Notes: a model not told the origin generated them from the sequence alone. DNA of 64,000 nucleotides from Rubrobacter aplysinae (GCF_001029505.1 NZ_LEKH01000003.1:1-64000), one strand, 5' to 3'. Shown: positions 8,931-16,380, counted from the first letter of the stretch. Translations and numbers: made by a program.

Positions 8931-9308
8931 ATGTCAGAGCAGATAAGCCAGTATCTGGCCGACCAGGCGACGATGCTGGTCCGGGAGAGCTTTACCGGGG
9001 TGCGGGCCGAGTGGTGGTGGGAGCGCCGCATAGGCGGCGGTATCGAGGTCTGTCAGGAGCTTGATCCGGACCGGGCCGGGCGAGACCTTTCCAGACAGCT
9101 AGACGTCTCCCGGGAACGGGCGACGGAGGCCGTGCTCTCGGAGCTGGGCGTGGACGAGGCCGAAGAGCCGGAGGCCGTGGTGCTCACCTTCGAGATACCG
9201 GGCGACGCCACCGCCGACGAAGCCTCGAAACTCCTTTCGGATCGTTCGGCCACTCCGGAAGGGCTCGCCGCCCCCCTGTACGAGAGGGTGAGGGCCAGGC
9301 TGGGGTAG
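8931..9308 (+). CDS. Hypothetical protein, 125 residues
   Basis: I do not recognise this protein. It is soluble and acidic, with a helical N-terminal part containing an unusual Trp-Trp-Trp cluster (VRAEWWWERR, about 24-33). A second half (LSRQLDVSRERATEAVLSELGV) looks like a small helical domain, followed by a VVLTFEIPG strand. The start is supported by GGAGGTG upstream, and the codon use matches the neighbours. It stands alone between the acuC promoter side and a convergent rhodanese gene. Confidence 0.7.
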   Translation: MSEQISQYLADQATMLVRESFTGVRAEWWWERRIGGGIEVCQELDPDRAGRDLSRQLDVSRERATEAVLSELGVDEAEEPEAVVLTFEIPGDATADEASKLLSDRSATPEGLAAPLYERVRARLG

Positions 9309-9365
9309 CCCGGCGTGCCAGCCCCACGGGCCGGACGCCGCAAACTTCCGAGCCACTAGACGGCC

Positions 9366-9719
9366 TCAGTAACGGGGCACCTCGGGGTCGGCGGCGGAGT
9401 AGGAGTCGAGGCCGCCTTCGAGGTTCAACACCCGCTCGAATCCGGCGCTCCCGAGGAGACGCACGATGTGGGCGCTGCGCACGCCGTGGTGGCAGATCAC
9501 CACGGTATCCCGCTCGCCGTCGGGCTCCGGCATCCCCTCCTCGGCGATCACGGACATCGGGGTCAGCACCGAGCCTTCGATGCGAGCCCGCTCGAACTCC
9601 CAGGGTTCCCGCACGTCGAGTAGCTGCAGGCTCTGTCCGGCGTCCCCGGCGTCGAGGCGGCGCTTCAAGTCGGCCGGCGTTATGTTCGGCAGGCCCTCTT
9701 CTCCGAAGCTCCGGTCCAT
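9366..9719 (-). CDS. Rhodanese-like domain protein
   Basis: 117 residues, a single rhodanese domain: LLDVREPWEFERARIEGS at about 33-50, and the active-site loop CHHGVRS near 75, with the catalytic cysteine followed by His-His-Gly-Val-Arg-Ser. Such proteins move sulfur from persulfide carriers, or act as a thiol or redox relay. It is the last gene of a three-gene minus-strand operon behind the Dabb and NTF2-like genes (gaps of 13 and 2 bp). The acceptor cannot be told from the sequence. Confidence 0.92.
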   Translation of the reverse strand: MDRSFGEEGLPNITPADLKRRLDAGDAGQSLQLLDVREPWEFERARIEGSVLTPMSVIAEEGMPEPDGERDTVVICHHGVRSAHIVRLLGSAGFERVLNLEGGLDSYSAADPEVPRY

Positions 9720-9732
9720 GTTCTGTAAAATC

Positions 9733-10029
9733 CTAGGTCTCTGGCTCGTAGTCCACGACTATGCGTCCGGTCGTCCTCTGATCCAGCTTCTCCACGACCG
9801 CGAGGTGGTCGGGGTGCTGCATGTAGCCCTGGAGGTCGTCGCGGGTGCGCAGCCTGACGACCAGACCGTGGGTGTAGCCCCCGGAGCGTCCGCTGAAGTC
9901 CTCTCCCACGCTAAGGTCCACGACGCCGGGCACGGACTCCTCCAGGGCGTTCAGGGAGCTTATAAGGTCCCGCGTATCCTCGCCGGATACGTCATCCCGC
10001 ATGGTAAACAGCACGACGTGCTCCACCAA
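9733..10029 (-). CDS. Dabb (stress-responsive A/B barrel) domain protein
   Basis: 98 residues, almost entirely one Dabb domain: MVEHVVLFTMRDD at the start, a helix (DLISSLNALEESVPGVVDL), the GEDFS segment, GGYTHGLVVRLRTRDDLQGY and HPDHLAVVEK. This ferredoxin-like fold forms dimeric barrels. Plant members are stress proteins and bacterial ones are mostly uncharacterised. The start is TTG at 10029 with GGGAG six bases before it, or GTG one codon later. It follows the NTF2-like gene by 2 bp, so both are on one transcript. Confidence 0.88.
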   Translation of the reverse strand: MVEHVVLFTMRDDVSGEDTRDLISSLNALEESVPGVVDLSVGEDFSGRSGGYTHGLVVRLRTRDDLQGYMQHPDHLAVVEKLDQRTTGRIVVDYEPET

Positions 10030-10031
10030 CT

Positions 10032-10475
10032 CTAGCTCCCTTCCCGAGCGACCCCGATGCGGCGCTCGGACTCGTGTATCTCATAGTCGTTTATCGAGGC
10101 GTCCCGGCGGCGCATGAGGCCGTTATCGTCGAACTCCCAGTGCTCGTTGCCGTGGCTGCGCCACCAGCGGCCTTCCGCGTCCCGGGACTCGTACTCGAAG
10201 CGCACGGAGATGCGGTTGTCCTCGTAACACCACAACTCCTTCATCAGCCGGTAGTCGAGCTCGCGCGACCACTTGCGCTCCAGAAAGGCGACTATCTCGT
10301 CCCGACCCTCGAAAAACTCGTCGCGGTTACGCCACCTGGAGTCCACGGTGTACGCCTTGGCAACCTTCTCGGGGTCGCAGGTGTTCCAGGCGTCCTGCGC
10401 CAGCTTCACCTTCTGGCGGGCCGTCTCCTCGTCGAACGGCGGCGTCGGCGGCCTCGGCTCCTCGTCCTGCTGCAA
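10032..10475 (-). CDS. NTF2-like protein of the DUF1348 type
   Basis: 147 residues from the TTG at 10475, chosen because GAGAGGAG lies 5 bases upstream; the open frame reaches 10550, but the extra residues are not family-like. The body matches the DUF1348/NTF2-like fold: [20 protein letters not shown], then [39 protein letters not shown] and a final [19 protein letters not shown]. The fold is a cone-shaped alpha/beta pocket used by many small enzymes and binding proteins; the ligand is unknown. It is the first gene of the operon with the Dabb and rhodanese genes, and divergent from the selenoprotein gene. Confidence 0.88.
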   Translation of the reverse strand: MQQDEEPRPPTPPFDEETARQKVKLAQDAWNTCDPEKVAKAYTVDSRWRNRDEFFEGRDEIVAFLERKWSRELDYRLMKELWCYEDNRISVRFEYESRDAEGRWWRSHGNEHWEFDDNGLMRRRDASINDYEIHESERRIGVAREGS

Positions 10476-10517
10476 GGATGCTCCTCTCTGACTCTCCAAA
10501 ACTCCCCAAAGCCGTGC

Positions 10518-10570
10518 ATTAACCGTATTAACCGTACACAAGCTATGCACATCTTATCTAACTTATCTAA
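10518..10570. repeat. Two tandem 9-bp repeats in a divergent promoter region
   Basis: ATTAACCGT occurs twice in a row (10518-10526, 10527-10535), and CTTATCTAA twice in a row (10553-10561, 10562-10570). They lie between the NTF2-like operon (leftward) and the selenoprotein gene (rightward), where both promoters must be. They could be operator half-sites for one regulator of both transcripts. TTATCTAAC also occurs in other gaps of this window (13358, 22564, 22586). Confidence 0.5.
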
Positions 10571-10583
10571 CGGATATTCGACC

Positions 10584-10611
10584 CGCCACGCCGCTTTCTG
10601 GAGGCGTGGCG
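10584..10611 (+). promoter_or_regulatory. Leader hairpin upstream of the selenoprotein gene
   Basis: cgccacgcc (10584-10592) pairs perfectly with ggcgtggcg (10603-10611) around a 10-base loop, a 9-bp GC-rich stem. It ends 31 bases before the AAAGGAG ribosome binding site of the gene at 10657. There is no T-run, so a simple terminator is unlikely. It may be an mRNA leader structure or a protein binding site. Confidence 0.45.
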
Positions 10612-10656
10612 TATCTGTTACCGTCACCCTGGGAATACAGAGAAAGGAGAGACGAG

Positions 10657-11259
10657 TTGGCGCGCATACCCATCATGCACGAGGATGACCCCTCTACCCC
10701 GCGGCAGACGCGGGAGCTTCTGGGGGAGATCGGCGAAAGGCGGGGGCAGGTGCTCAACATATACCGGGCGATGGCCAATCACCCGCAGCTTGCGAAGCCT
10801 TTTGTGGAGTTCTACGTGACCGCGAGAGAGGGCGGGCTTACGCAGGCCGAGTGCGAGCTCGCGTACCTTTCGGCGACCGTCGCGAACGACTGTCACTACT
10901 GAATACCGACGCACGTGATGCTCGGTCGGAGCGTCGGACTCAGCGAGGACAAGATCCACCACGTCGGCGACGATGACCCGCCGGAGGACGTCTACGAGCC
11001 TTCGGAGCGGGCGATAGTGCGTTACGGCCGCAGGTCCACTCTGGAGATAACCGTGGACGAGGAAACCTACGGGGCGCTCACCGAACACTACGCCCTGGAG
11101 CAGGTCATGGAGATCTGGGCCCTGGTCGGCGTTGCGAACATGGTGAACCGCTTCCACGCCACCTTCCACACGGACGTGGACCCGGAGACCCTACAGGCGG
11201 TGGAGGCCGGAGACCAGGAGGCAGGCTCGTGCCCCCTGCCGATGCCGGATAAGCCCTGA
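10657..11259 (+). CDS. Probable selenoprotein, AhpD/carboxymuconolactone-decarboxylase-like (CxxU)
   Basis: Read through the TGA at 10900-10902, this is a 200-residue protein with selenocysteine at residue 82. The TGA falls exactly on the second position of the CxxC redox motif of the AhpD-like family (NDCHY-U-IPTHVMLG). Homology continues in the same frame on both sides: ELAYLSATVAN before; ALTEHYALEQVMEIWALVGVA and NMVNRFHATFHTDVD after. AhpD-like proteins are thiol peroxidase/reductase partners, and selenocysteine in place of cysteine is known for this family. The TTG start at 10657 has AAAGGAG seven bases upstream. A SECIS-like hairpin lies 14 bases after the TGA. No sel genes are in the window. 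A plain nonsense mutation is the alternative, but would not predict the hairpin. Confidence 0.85.
10917..10935 (+). promoter_or_regulatory. Bacterial SECIS-like hairpin after the in-frame TGA
   Basis: gatgctc (10917-10923) pairs with gagcgtc (10929-10935), seven pairs including one G-U, around the loop GGTCG (10924-10928). The loop begins 21 bases after the TGA, within the range seen for bacterial SECIS elements, and its GGTC matches the GGUC of the Escherichia coli fdhF loop contacted by SelB. An alternative stem, ccgacgc (10906-10912) with gcgtcgg (10931-10937), would compete with it. The hairpin is inside the coding frame, as expected in bacteria. Confidence 0.75.
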
Positions 11260-11292
11260 GCCCCCGGCTTTCCTAACCGCCCCTGGCCGCCC

Positions 11293-12177
11293 CTAGCCGC
11301 CGTCGCTGGCGCGGCTGCGCCTCGAGGTGTAGCGCCAGAGCTCCCAACAGACGTAGGCCACGACCACGCCGCCGATCACCATCCAGGCCACGGGCCCCAG
11401 GTGGAGCAGGTTGCCCGCCAGCACGGAGACCACGACTATCGGGATGATGCCGAGCGCGGTGGTCCAGGTAAACTTCCAAAATGGGACCTTCAGCAGCCCC
11501 ATCGCGAGGTTCAGGAGGCTAAAGGAGACCACTGGCACGAAACGTATCGCCACGAGTTGCCAGGTGGAGCGGCGCGCGGTCCAGGCTTCCATCCTCTCCA
11601 GGCGTTCGCCGGAGGTTATTTTGTATGCCAGCGGCCGGGCGAACCGGGTGGTGGAGTACCCGACCCAGGCCGAGAGGATCATGCTGAACCAGGTGATGGC
11701 GATGCCGCCCCAGGCGCCAAAGACCAGTCCGTTCGCGAGCGCCAGTATCTCCAGGGGGAACGGAAAGTACGTGTGCAGTATCATCAGCCCTACGGAGGCG
11801 AGCGGCGCGGCAGGCCCGATATTCTGGATGGCCTGGCGCATGCTCTCCGTATCCAGGCTGTTCTCGAACCTGATGGCCTGTGTGATCAGACCGCTGTAGA
11901 TCAACCACCCCAGCACCGCCGCGAAGGCCAGCCCGACCACGACGTAGATCCAGCCCCCACGCCGCCGGGGCTTCTTCGCCGCCGGTCGCTTACTGCCCTC
12001 CGTCTCCTCCGGGCCACCAGGGGCGGGAGACTCCTCCCGGGACCCGGTGGTGTCTACCGGCTCCCGCTCTTTGGAGCTTTTGAGGCTTCTGGGGCTTTTA
12101 GAGCTTCTCCCGTTCAGCGGGCGTTCCTCTCCGGTCTCGTGGCCGGGTAGATGCGGCGGCGGGCATGGTCTTCCCAC
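11293..12177 (-). CDS. TVP38/TMEM64-type membrane protein (VTT/DedA-like domain)
   Basis: 294 residues. The first 75 are charged, low-complexity and probably disordered (serine-, lysine- and glutamate-rich), followed by a membrane helix (WIYVVVGLAFAAVLGWLIY). The VTT domain then runs to the C-terminus, with the signature FPFPLEILALANGLVFGAWGG, RFVPVVSFSLLNLAMGL, and two closing helices. Members are proposed lipid scramblases or transporters in the cytoplasmic membrane. The start is uncertain: several downstream codons would shorten only the disordered part. It stands alone on the minus strand. Confidence 0.88.
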   Translation of the reverse strand: MGRPCPPPHLPGHETGEERPLNGRSSKSPRSLKSSKEREPVDTTGSREESPAPGGPEETEGSKRPAAKKPRRRGGWIYVVVGLAFAAVLGWLIYSGLITQAIRFENSLDTESMRQAIQNIGPAAPLASVGLMILHTYFPFPLEILALANGLVFGAWGGIAITWFSMILSAWVGYSTTRFARPLAYKITSGERLERMEAWTARRSTWQLVAIRFVPVVSFSLLNLAMGLLKVPFWKFTWTTALGIIPIVVVSVLAGNLLHLGPVAWMVIGGVVVAYVCWELWRYTSRRSRASDGG

Positions 12178-12384
12178 GCCCGGAGGCCGTCTGTGCCGGG
12201 GTAACCCCGGTAGCCCATATCTTCATACCCGCTTTTCATATCCGCTTATCTCGTCGGAGACGACGCGTCTAGCGTGTAATCGAGGCCGCCAGGCTCCGTG
12301 TCCCTACCCTCGGAGGATACCGCACATTCCGGCTCTACCTCGGTATATCTCGGCCTACCCCGACAGACGTAACGGCGTCCGGGC

Positions 12385-13305
12385 CTACGAAGCTTTGCCC
12401 GCTCTCCTGCGGTTCACCAGGTAGATGCCCGTCACGATCAGGGCCGCGCCCAGGATCAGGGAGTAGCTCAACTCTTCGCCCAGAAACACCGCCCCGAGGG
12501 CGACCGAGACCAGTGGCACGAAGAAGATGTAGGCCGAGACCCGGCTCGCTTCGCCCGCCGAGACCAGCCGGAGCCAGAGCACCCAGGCCATCGCGATCCC
12601 GGCAAAGGAGGTATACAAGAGGCTCGCGACGAACCCGGTGTTCCAGATTATCTCGGACAACGGGTCGGCCACCAGCCCGCAAAGCGTCAGCACCAGCCCG
12701 CCACAGAGGAACATGAGGGCTACAAACCACAGCGTCGAGCCCCCGTCCTGCTGACGCTTGAAGTATACGGTGCCGCCGGCCCAGGAGAGCGCCGAGACCA
12801 CGCCGAGCAACACTCCCACCGGCGACAACCCGCCGGAGAGGCTCCCGGAGCTAACCGCCACCACCCCGGCAAACCCGAGCAGGAGCCCCACGGACTTGAG
12901 GGGCGTGAGAGCCTCCCCGAGGAAAGCCCAGGCCAGGAGCCCGGTGAGTATCGGCTGCAGGTAGATCAGCACCGCCGCGGACCCCGAAGGCAGCCGCATC
13001 ACCGCTAGGGTCTGGAACCCGATAAAGAAGACCACGTTCAACGCCGTGGCGACCGCCAACACGCCCAGCATCCCCGACACTCCCGGCATGCCTCGTCCGG
13101 GCGAAGCATCCTTCCCCCACACCGCCGCGGCCGCCGCAATGAAAACCCCGCCGAGCAACGTCCTCAACCCGGCAAAGAGTAACGGCGGCGCGTGATCCAA
13201 CCCGACCTTTATGGCCGGGAACGAGGACCCCCAGACGACCACCAGAAAGCAGAAAGCGAGCACCGTCCGCCGGCGTCCGCTACCAATGCCGCCAGAGTCA
13301 CCCAA
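12385..13305 (-). CDS. EamA-family (DMT superfamily) transporter
   Basis: 306 residues with ten hydrophobic segments in two EamA repeats. The first repeat has FLVVVWGSSFPAIKVGLDHAPP and LRTLLGGVFIAAAAAVWG. The second has VGVLLGVVSALSWAGGTVYFKR and GIAMAWVLWLRLVSAGEASRVS, ending in a FLGEELSYSLILGAALIVTGIYLVNRR-type helix. These are drug/metabolite exporters such as YdcZ or RhtA relatives; the substrate cannot be told. It is monocistronic, with about 200 bp to the next gene on either side. Confidence 0.92.
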   Translation of the reverse strand: MGDSGGIGSGRRRTVLAFCFLVVVWGSSFPAIKVGLDHAPPLLFAGLRTLLGGVFIAAAAAVWGKDASPGRGMPGVSGMLGVLAVATALNVVFFIGFQTLAVMRLPSGSAAVLIYLQPILTGLLAWAFLGEALTPLKSVGLLLGFAGVVAVSSGSLSGGLSPVGVLLGVVSALSWAGGTVYFKRQQDGGSTLWFVALMFLCGGLVLTLCGLVADPLSEIIWNTGFVASLLYTSFAGIAMAWVLWLRLVSAGEASRVSAYIFFVPLVSVALGAVFLGEELSYSLILGAALIVTGIYLVNRRRAGKAS

Positions 13306-13712
13306 ACCCTACCCCACACAACGCGCCCATCCAATTAACCTGACTAACCTGGATCACTTATCTAACCCGGGCTCCGCTCGCATCCACCCGCCGAGTGTAA
13401 CCCGGTCCTACCACACTCCCCTGAAAGCGCCGCTCGTGGGCCTCGTTACCGCCCCCGAACCACACCCAGACCGGCCTCACACAGGCTTTATATTAAAAAT
13501 TGTTAAAATTGCCATAACGGACTTTCGGGCCGCTTTTACTATTTGTAAAGGGTTTTTCCCTACCCAATGTTCTGTGACTCTGACATAACCCGTTACGTTT
13601 TTGTTGCGTCGGGGTTTCGAAAAGGTTACTATGCCGCGCTTGAGGAGGGGGGCTCCTTAATTTTTCGAGGATTCCCTGATGATGTAAGCGAGTTGGAAGG
13701 CGGATATGTAGC
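13306..13712. other. AT-rich intergenic region upstream of the NlpC/P60 gene
   Basis: About 400 bp, clearly more AT-rich than the surroundings around 13490-13640. It holds TTATCTAAC at 13358, a promoter candidate (entered separately), and a small hairpin AGGAG-GGGGG-CTCCT followed by TTAATTTTT near 13650-13675 that could end or attenuate transcription before the gene. Because cell-wall peptidase genes in this phylum often carry a c-di-AMP riboswitch, I looked for its conserved segments and did not find a convincing match. Confidence 0.4.
13604..13632 (+). promoter_or_regulatory. Candidate sigma-70-type promoter for the NlpC/P60 gene
   Basis: TTGCGT (13604-13609), a 17-base spacer and TACTAT (13627-13632), in the AT-rich gap about 80 bases before the start of the secreted peptidase gene. 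Four to five of six bases match the consensus in each box. Confidence 0.45.
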
Positions 13713-14177
13713 TTGTCTACTTTGTCTACTAGCATGACGTCCAGGGTAGTTCTAGCCATCGTTCTGGTGGCGCTCATGTGCGTGGCGGCGGCCTCGGTAT
13801 CGTCGAAGCCGGCCCACGCCCAGTCGGGTCAGGCCGTGGTCAGGGAGGCCGAGTCGTGGCTCGGTACGCCGTACGTCTGGGGCGGCACCAACCGGTACGG
13901 CGTGGATTGCTCGGGTCTTATACAGGCCGTGCACCGCAATCTCGGCGTCTCTATGCCGCGCACCACGTGGTCACAGTGGTGGGCCGGGGGCCGGAGCTGG
14001 TGGAACGGAGCCAATCCCGGCGACATGGTCTTCAGCAACTACGGCTATGGCTGGGCCTCGCACGTCGGCATCGCGACCGGCACGGGGTACACGATCAACG
14101 CCCCGTATCCCGGCACGGTGGTGCGCTACGACCCCATCTGGTGGGGCTACGTGAACGGTATCCGGGACATATTCTAA
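13713..14177 (+). CDS. Secreted NlpC/P60-family peptidase
   Basis: 154 residues: a signal peptide (hydrophobic VVLAIVLVALMCVAAASV, cleavage likely after AHA) and then one NlpC/P60 domain. The catalytic cysteine is in YGVDCSGLIQAVH and the histidine in WASHVGIATG; AESWLGTPYVWGG and NPGDMVFS are typical. Such enzymes cut D-Glu-diaminopimelate bonds in peptidoglycan stems. It is short, with no separate wall-binding domain. The frame opens at TTG 13713, but ATG 13734 gives a cleaner signal peptide; neither has a strong ribosome binding site. It stands alone and is followed by a terminator. Confidence 0.92.
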   Translation: MSTLSTSMTSRVVLAIVLVALMCVAAASVSSKPAHAQSGQAVVREAESWLGTPYVWGGTNRYGVDCSGLIQAVHRNLGVSMPRTTWSQWWAGGRSWWNGANPGDMVFSNYGYGWASHVGIATGTGYTINAPYPGTVVRYDPIWWGYVNGIRDIF

Positions 14178-14244
14178 TCTCGGCCGGATCCGTATAGAGC
14201 TGTGTAGAGTCCTATAGAGCTTACATAGCGGCTCCGGGACATGC

Positions 14245-14283
14245 ACGAGAGAGGGCTACCCTTCACGGGTAGCCCTCTCTCGT
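14245..14283. terminator. Strong bidirectional hairpin terminator
   Basis: A perfect 17-bp stem (14245-14261 with 14267-14283) around the loop TTCAC. It lies between the convergent NlpC/P60 and PP2C genes and would fold on both strands. There is no long T-run, which is common in GC-rich actinomycetes. Confidence 0.8.
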
Positions 14284-14359
14284 ACGGTTCTCGGTTGTTC
14301 CACTTCTTCACGCTCCACGCGGGCCCTGGTTATCCTTACTTAACGCTGCTTAACGCTGT

Positions 14360-15550
14360 TTACGAGAAAGGCTGCGGGAAAGGCGGCAGGTCCACGCAGA
14401 CGATGGTTACGTCGTCCTCGATACCGGACTCACTGTACTCCTCGACCTTGCGCATCAGGAAGCTCAGGGCGTCCATTTTTACGAGATGCCGGGCCTCTTC
14501 TATGTAGCCGAGCAGGCCCTCGATGCCCAGTTGATGGCCGGTCTCATCGCGGCGCTCGGTAGCGCCGTCGGAGACGAAGATCACCCGCGCTCCCGGCTCC
14601 AGGTCGTAGCGGCAGGAGACGTACTCGGCGTTCTCCTCGAAAGCCCCCAGCGGCGGGTAGGAGTGGCTCGGGAAGAGCACTTGCGGGGGGCCGGCTCCCA
14701 CAGGCGGGACCATTATCGGGTCGGGATGGGCGGCGCTTATCAGGTCCATCTGGAGCGTGGTGAGGTCTATGCTCGCGAGTATCAGGGTGGCGAACTGCTC
14801 ATAGTTGGTCGCGGAGATCAACGCCCCGTGCGCAAACTCTGCTATCTCCCCGAGCCCACCGCCGCTTTTGCGGGCGTTGCGGACCGCACCGAGGGTAACG
14901 TACGAGATGCTCGCCGCGGTCAGACCCCTCCCCACGCCGTCGCAGACGGCGATGAAGAGCCTGTCCGGGTCCAGCGCGTAGTCGAACCAGTCCCCGCCCA
15001 CGTCGTAGACGGGCTCTATTCCCCCGACCACCTGCGCCTCGGGCGTGTACAGCGCGCGCGGGGGGAGCTGGTTGCTCTGGAGCTCGGCGGCTATCGAGGG
15101 TGTCTTCCGGCGGCGCCTCGTCTCGACCACATCGGTGTACCGGTCGGCGACGTTGATGGTTATACCGGCTTTCATCCCCAGGCTCTGCAGGTCGGCGAGC
15201 CGCCCCTCCGCGGGCACGGCCTCGCTCCCCAGGAACAACGCGCCGATCGCCTCGTCCCGGAGCTTTATGGGGGCGGCGGAGAGGTAGGGAGATCGTAGCG
15301 GCTGCAACTGCCATCCAGAAGCGGGGGCATGGACGACCTCGTGGCCCTGCGCGACCTTCTTGAGAAGCCCCTCCTCCACCACGATCGGGAGCCGCCGGGA
15401 CAGCTCCGTACTACCCGGATGGGCGTGGGTCAGGCAAAAATTCACCAGGTCGAGATGATCGAACAGCACCAGACATACGGGGCCACCCAGTGCCGACTCG
15501 CTACGGCGCACCACCAGGTCGAAGACCGAAGCCGGAGAGCCTTCTAGCAA
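14360..15550 (-). CDS. PP2C-type (SpoIIE-domain) serine phosphatase with N-terminal sensor domain
   Basis: 396 residues. Residues 1-140 look like a GAF-type sensor (LFLGSEAVPAEGRLADLQSLGMKAG-like end). From about 165 the SpoIIE/PP2C phosphatase follows: VGGIEPVYDVGGDWFDY (metal-binding Asp), FIAVCDGVGRGLTAA, RVIFVSDGATERRDETG and ESGIEDDVTIVCV, which together keep the metal-ligand aspartates. In actinomycetes these enzymes dephosphorylate anti-anti-sigma (STAS) proteins to release sigma factors. A STAS gene lies 114 bp upstream in the same direction, so the pair probably forms a partner-switching module. The matching RsbW-type kinase is not in the window. Confidence 0.92.
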   Translation of the reverse strand: MLEGSPASVFDLVVRRSESALGGPVCLVLFDHLDLVNFCLTHAHPGSTELSRRLPIVVEEGLLKKVAQGHEVVHAPASGWQLQPLRSPYLSAAPIKLRDEAIGALFLGSEAVPAEGRLADLQSLGMKAGITINVADRYTDVVETRRRRKTPSIAAELQSNQLPPRALYTPEAQVVGGIEPVYDVGGDWFDYALDPDRLFIAVCDGVGRGLTAASISYVTLGAVRNARKSGGGLGEIAEFAHGALISATNYEQFATLILASIDLTTLQMDLISAAHPDPIMVPPVGAGPPQVLFPSHSYPPLGAFEENAEYVSCRYDLEPGARVIFVSDGATERRDETGHQLGIEGLLGYIEEARHLVKMDALSFLMRKVEEYSESGIEDDVTIVCVDLPPFPQPFS

Positions 15551-15664
15551 CTCCTCTATACCCGGTACGTCGTTCAGCGGGCACCTCCGGGAGTCAACCC
15601 GGAGAAGCGGACATGGGCGGGTAGAAGGCTACCTAGCCCGTCTAACCCATCCGACGATCCGGTT

Positions 15665-16039
15665 CTAGGATAGACCATCGGTCCGGCCAGATAGCGCGGC
15701 CTCCCGGCTGTCGTAGACCCCGAGCACGTCATCGAGGTGGGTGATGCGCAGTATCTTCATGGCGGCTTCCCCGGCGACTATCCTGAGGCCGCTCCCGGAC
15801 TCACAGAGCTCCCGGTGGTAGCCTATGAGCACCCCGAGACCGCTGGAGTCCATGAAATCGACGTCGCTGAGGTCCACCAGCACAGGGCTCTGCGGGCTCA
15901 CCCCGGCGCACGCGTCCCGCATCGCCGAGCGGAACCTGGGAACCGCGTACAGGTCTATCTCGCCCGCCACCGAGACCACCGGCACGCCTTCATACTCGGT
16001 GACCAGCACGGTGAACCCGGATGTCCTGCCACTCTCCAA
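15665..16039 (-). CDS. STAS-domain anti-anti-sigma factor
   Basis: 124 residues, one STAS domain. It has VVSVAGEIDLYAVPRFRSAM at the start and the phosphorylation-site region VDLSDVDFMDSSGLGVLIGY, where the first serine of D-S-S-G is the residue normally phosphorylated by an anti-sigma kinase. It then ends with a regular alpha/beta stretch. It lies directly upstream of the PP2C phosphatase, in line with stress sigma-factor control by partner switching. The start at 16039 is an ATG; no sigma factor is nearby. Confidence 0.93.
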   Translation of the reverse strand: MESGRTSGFTVLVTEYEGVPVVSVAGEIDLYAVPRFRSAMRDACAGVSPQSPVLVDLSDVDFMDSSGLGVLIGYHRELCESGSGLRIVAGEAAMKILRITHLDDVLGVYDSREAALSGRTDGLS

Positions 16040-16200
16040 CCGCTCAGCGCCCCCTCTCCGTTCTCCCGAGGTCCCAGAGGAACCAGCCCAACAACCAAAT
16101 AACGATCGGACGCATAGACTCTAACGTAAAAATCGTCTCCCGACCACACCAATGAGGGGACCAGCGAAGCGGCTGCGTCGCAGAGAGGAACTTATTTATA

Positions 16201-16263
16201 GGACACGTAGGACACACGGGCGCCACGCTCACGCTAGACACCTACTCGCATGTGATAACCGGT
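16201..16263 (+). pseudogene. Tyrosine integrase C-terminal fragment (remnant outside the element)
   Basis: Translation reads GHVGHTGATLTLDTYSHVIT, matching the end of the intact integrase in this window (LGHAGITLTLDTYSHVIPG), including the catalytic tyrosine. Nothing upstream or downstream continues the gene. It lies about 70 bp outside the left repeat of the element at 16334, so it is likely debris from an older element at the same tRNA site. Confidence 0.75.
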
Positions 16264-16333
16264 AATAGCCCCCGACGGATAACCAGAGACTTTTGTATGT
16301 TCGTCGTATTCCCTTTATATAAGCAGATTGGGG

Positions 16334-16380
16334 AAGTGGCGGGACACGGATTCGAACCGTGGACACCGTGAGCTTCAATC
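16334..16380. repeat. Left attachment repeat (displaced 3' part of tRNA-Phe)
   Basis: 47 bases identical to 29099-29145, which cover the anticodon loop, T-arm and 3' end of the tRNA-Phe gene. The match stops at the base after 16380 and before 16334. This copy has no tRNA 5' half beside it, as expected when an element integrates into a tRNA gene and restores the gene at the other end. Confidence 0.92.

Noticed and set aside
10606-10902. Two separate genes, or a pseudogene, at the AhpD-like locus
   Set aside because: The stop lies exactly on the redox residue, the frame is otherwise clean on both sides and a SECIS-like hairpin follows. A selenoprotein explains more than a split or decayed gene.
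12196-12210. Terminator between the EamA and VTT genes
   Set aside because: A 6-bp stem with a 3-base loop and no T-run; too short to claim.
13490-13712. c-di-AMP (ydaO-type) riboswitch upstream of the NlpC/P60 gene
   Set aside because: Common before such genes in actinomycetes, but the expected conserved segments are absent; only short hairpins are seen.
16142-16200. A further attachment repeat outside the element
   Set aside because: I looked for another copy of the tRNA-Phe 3' end near the integrase remnant and found none.
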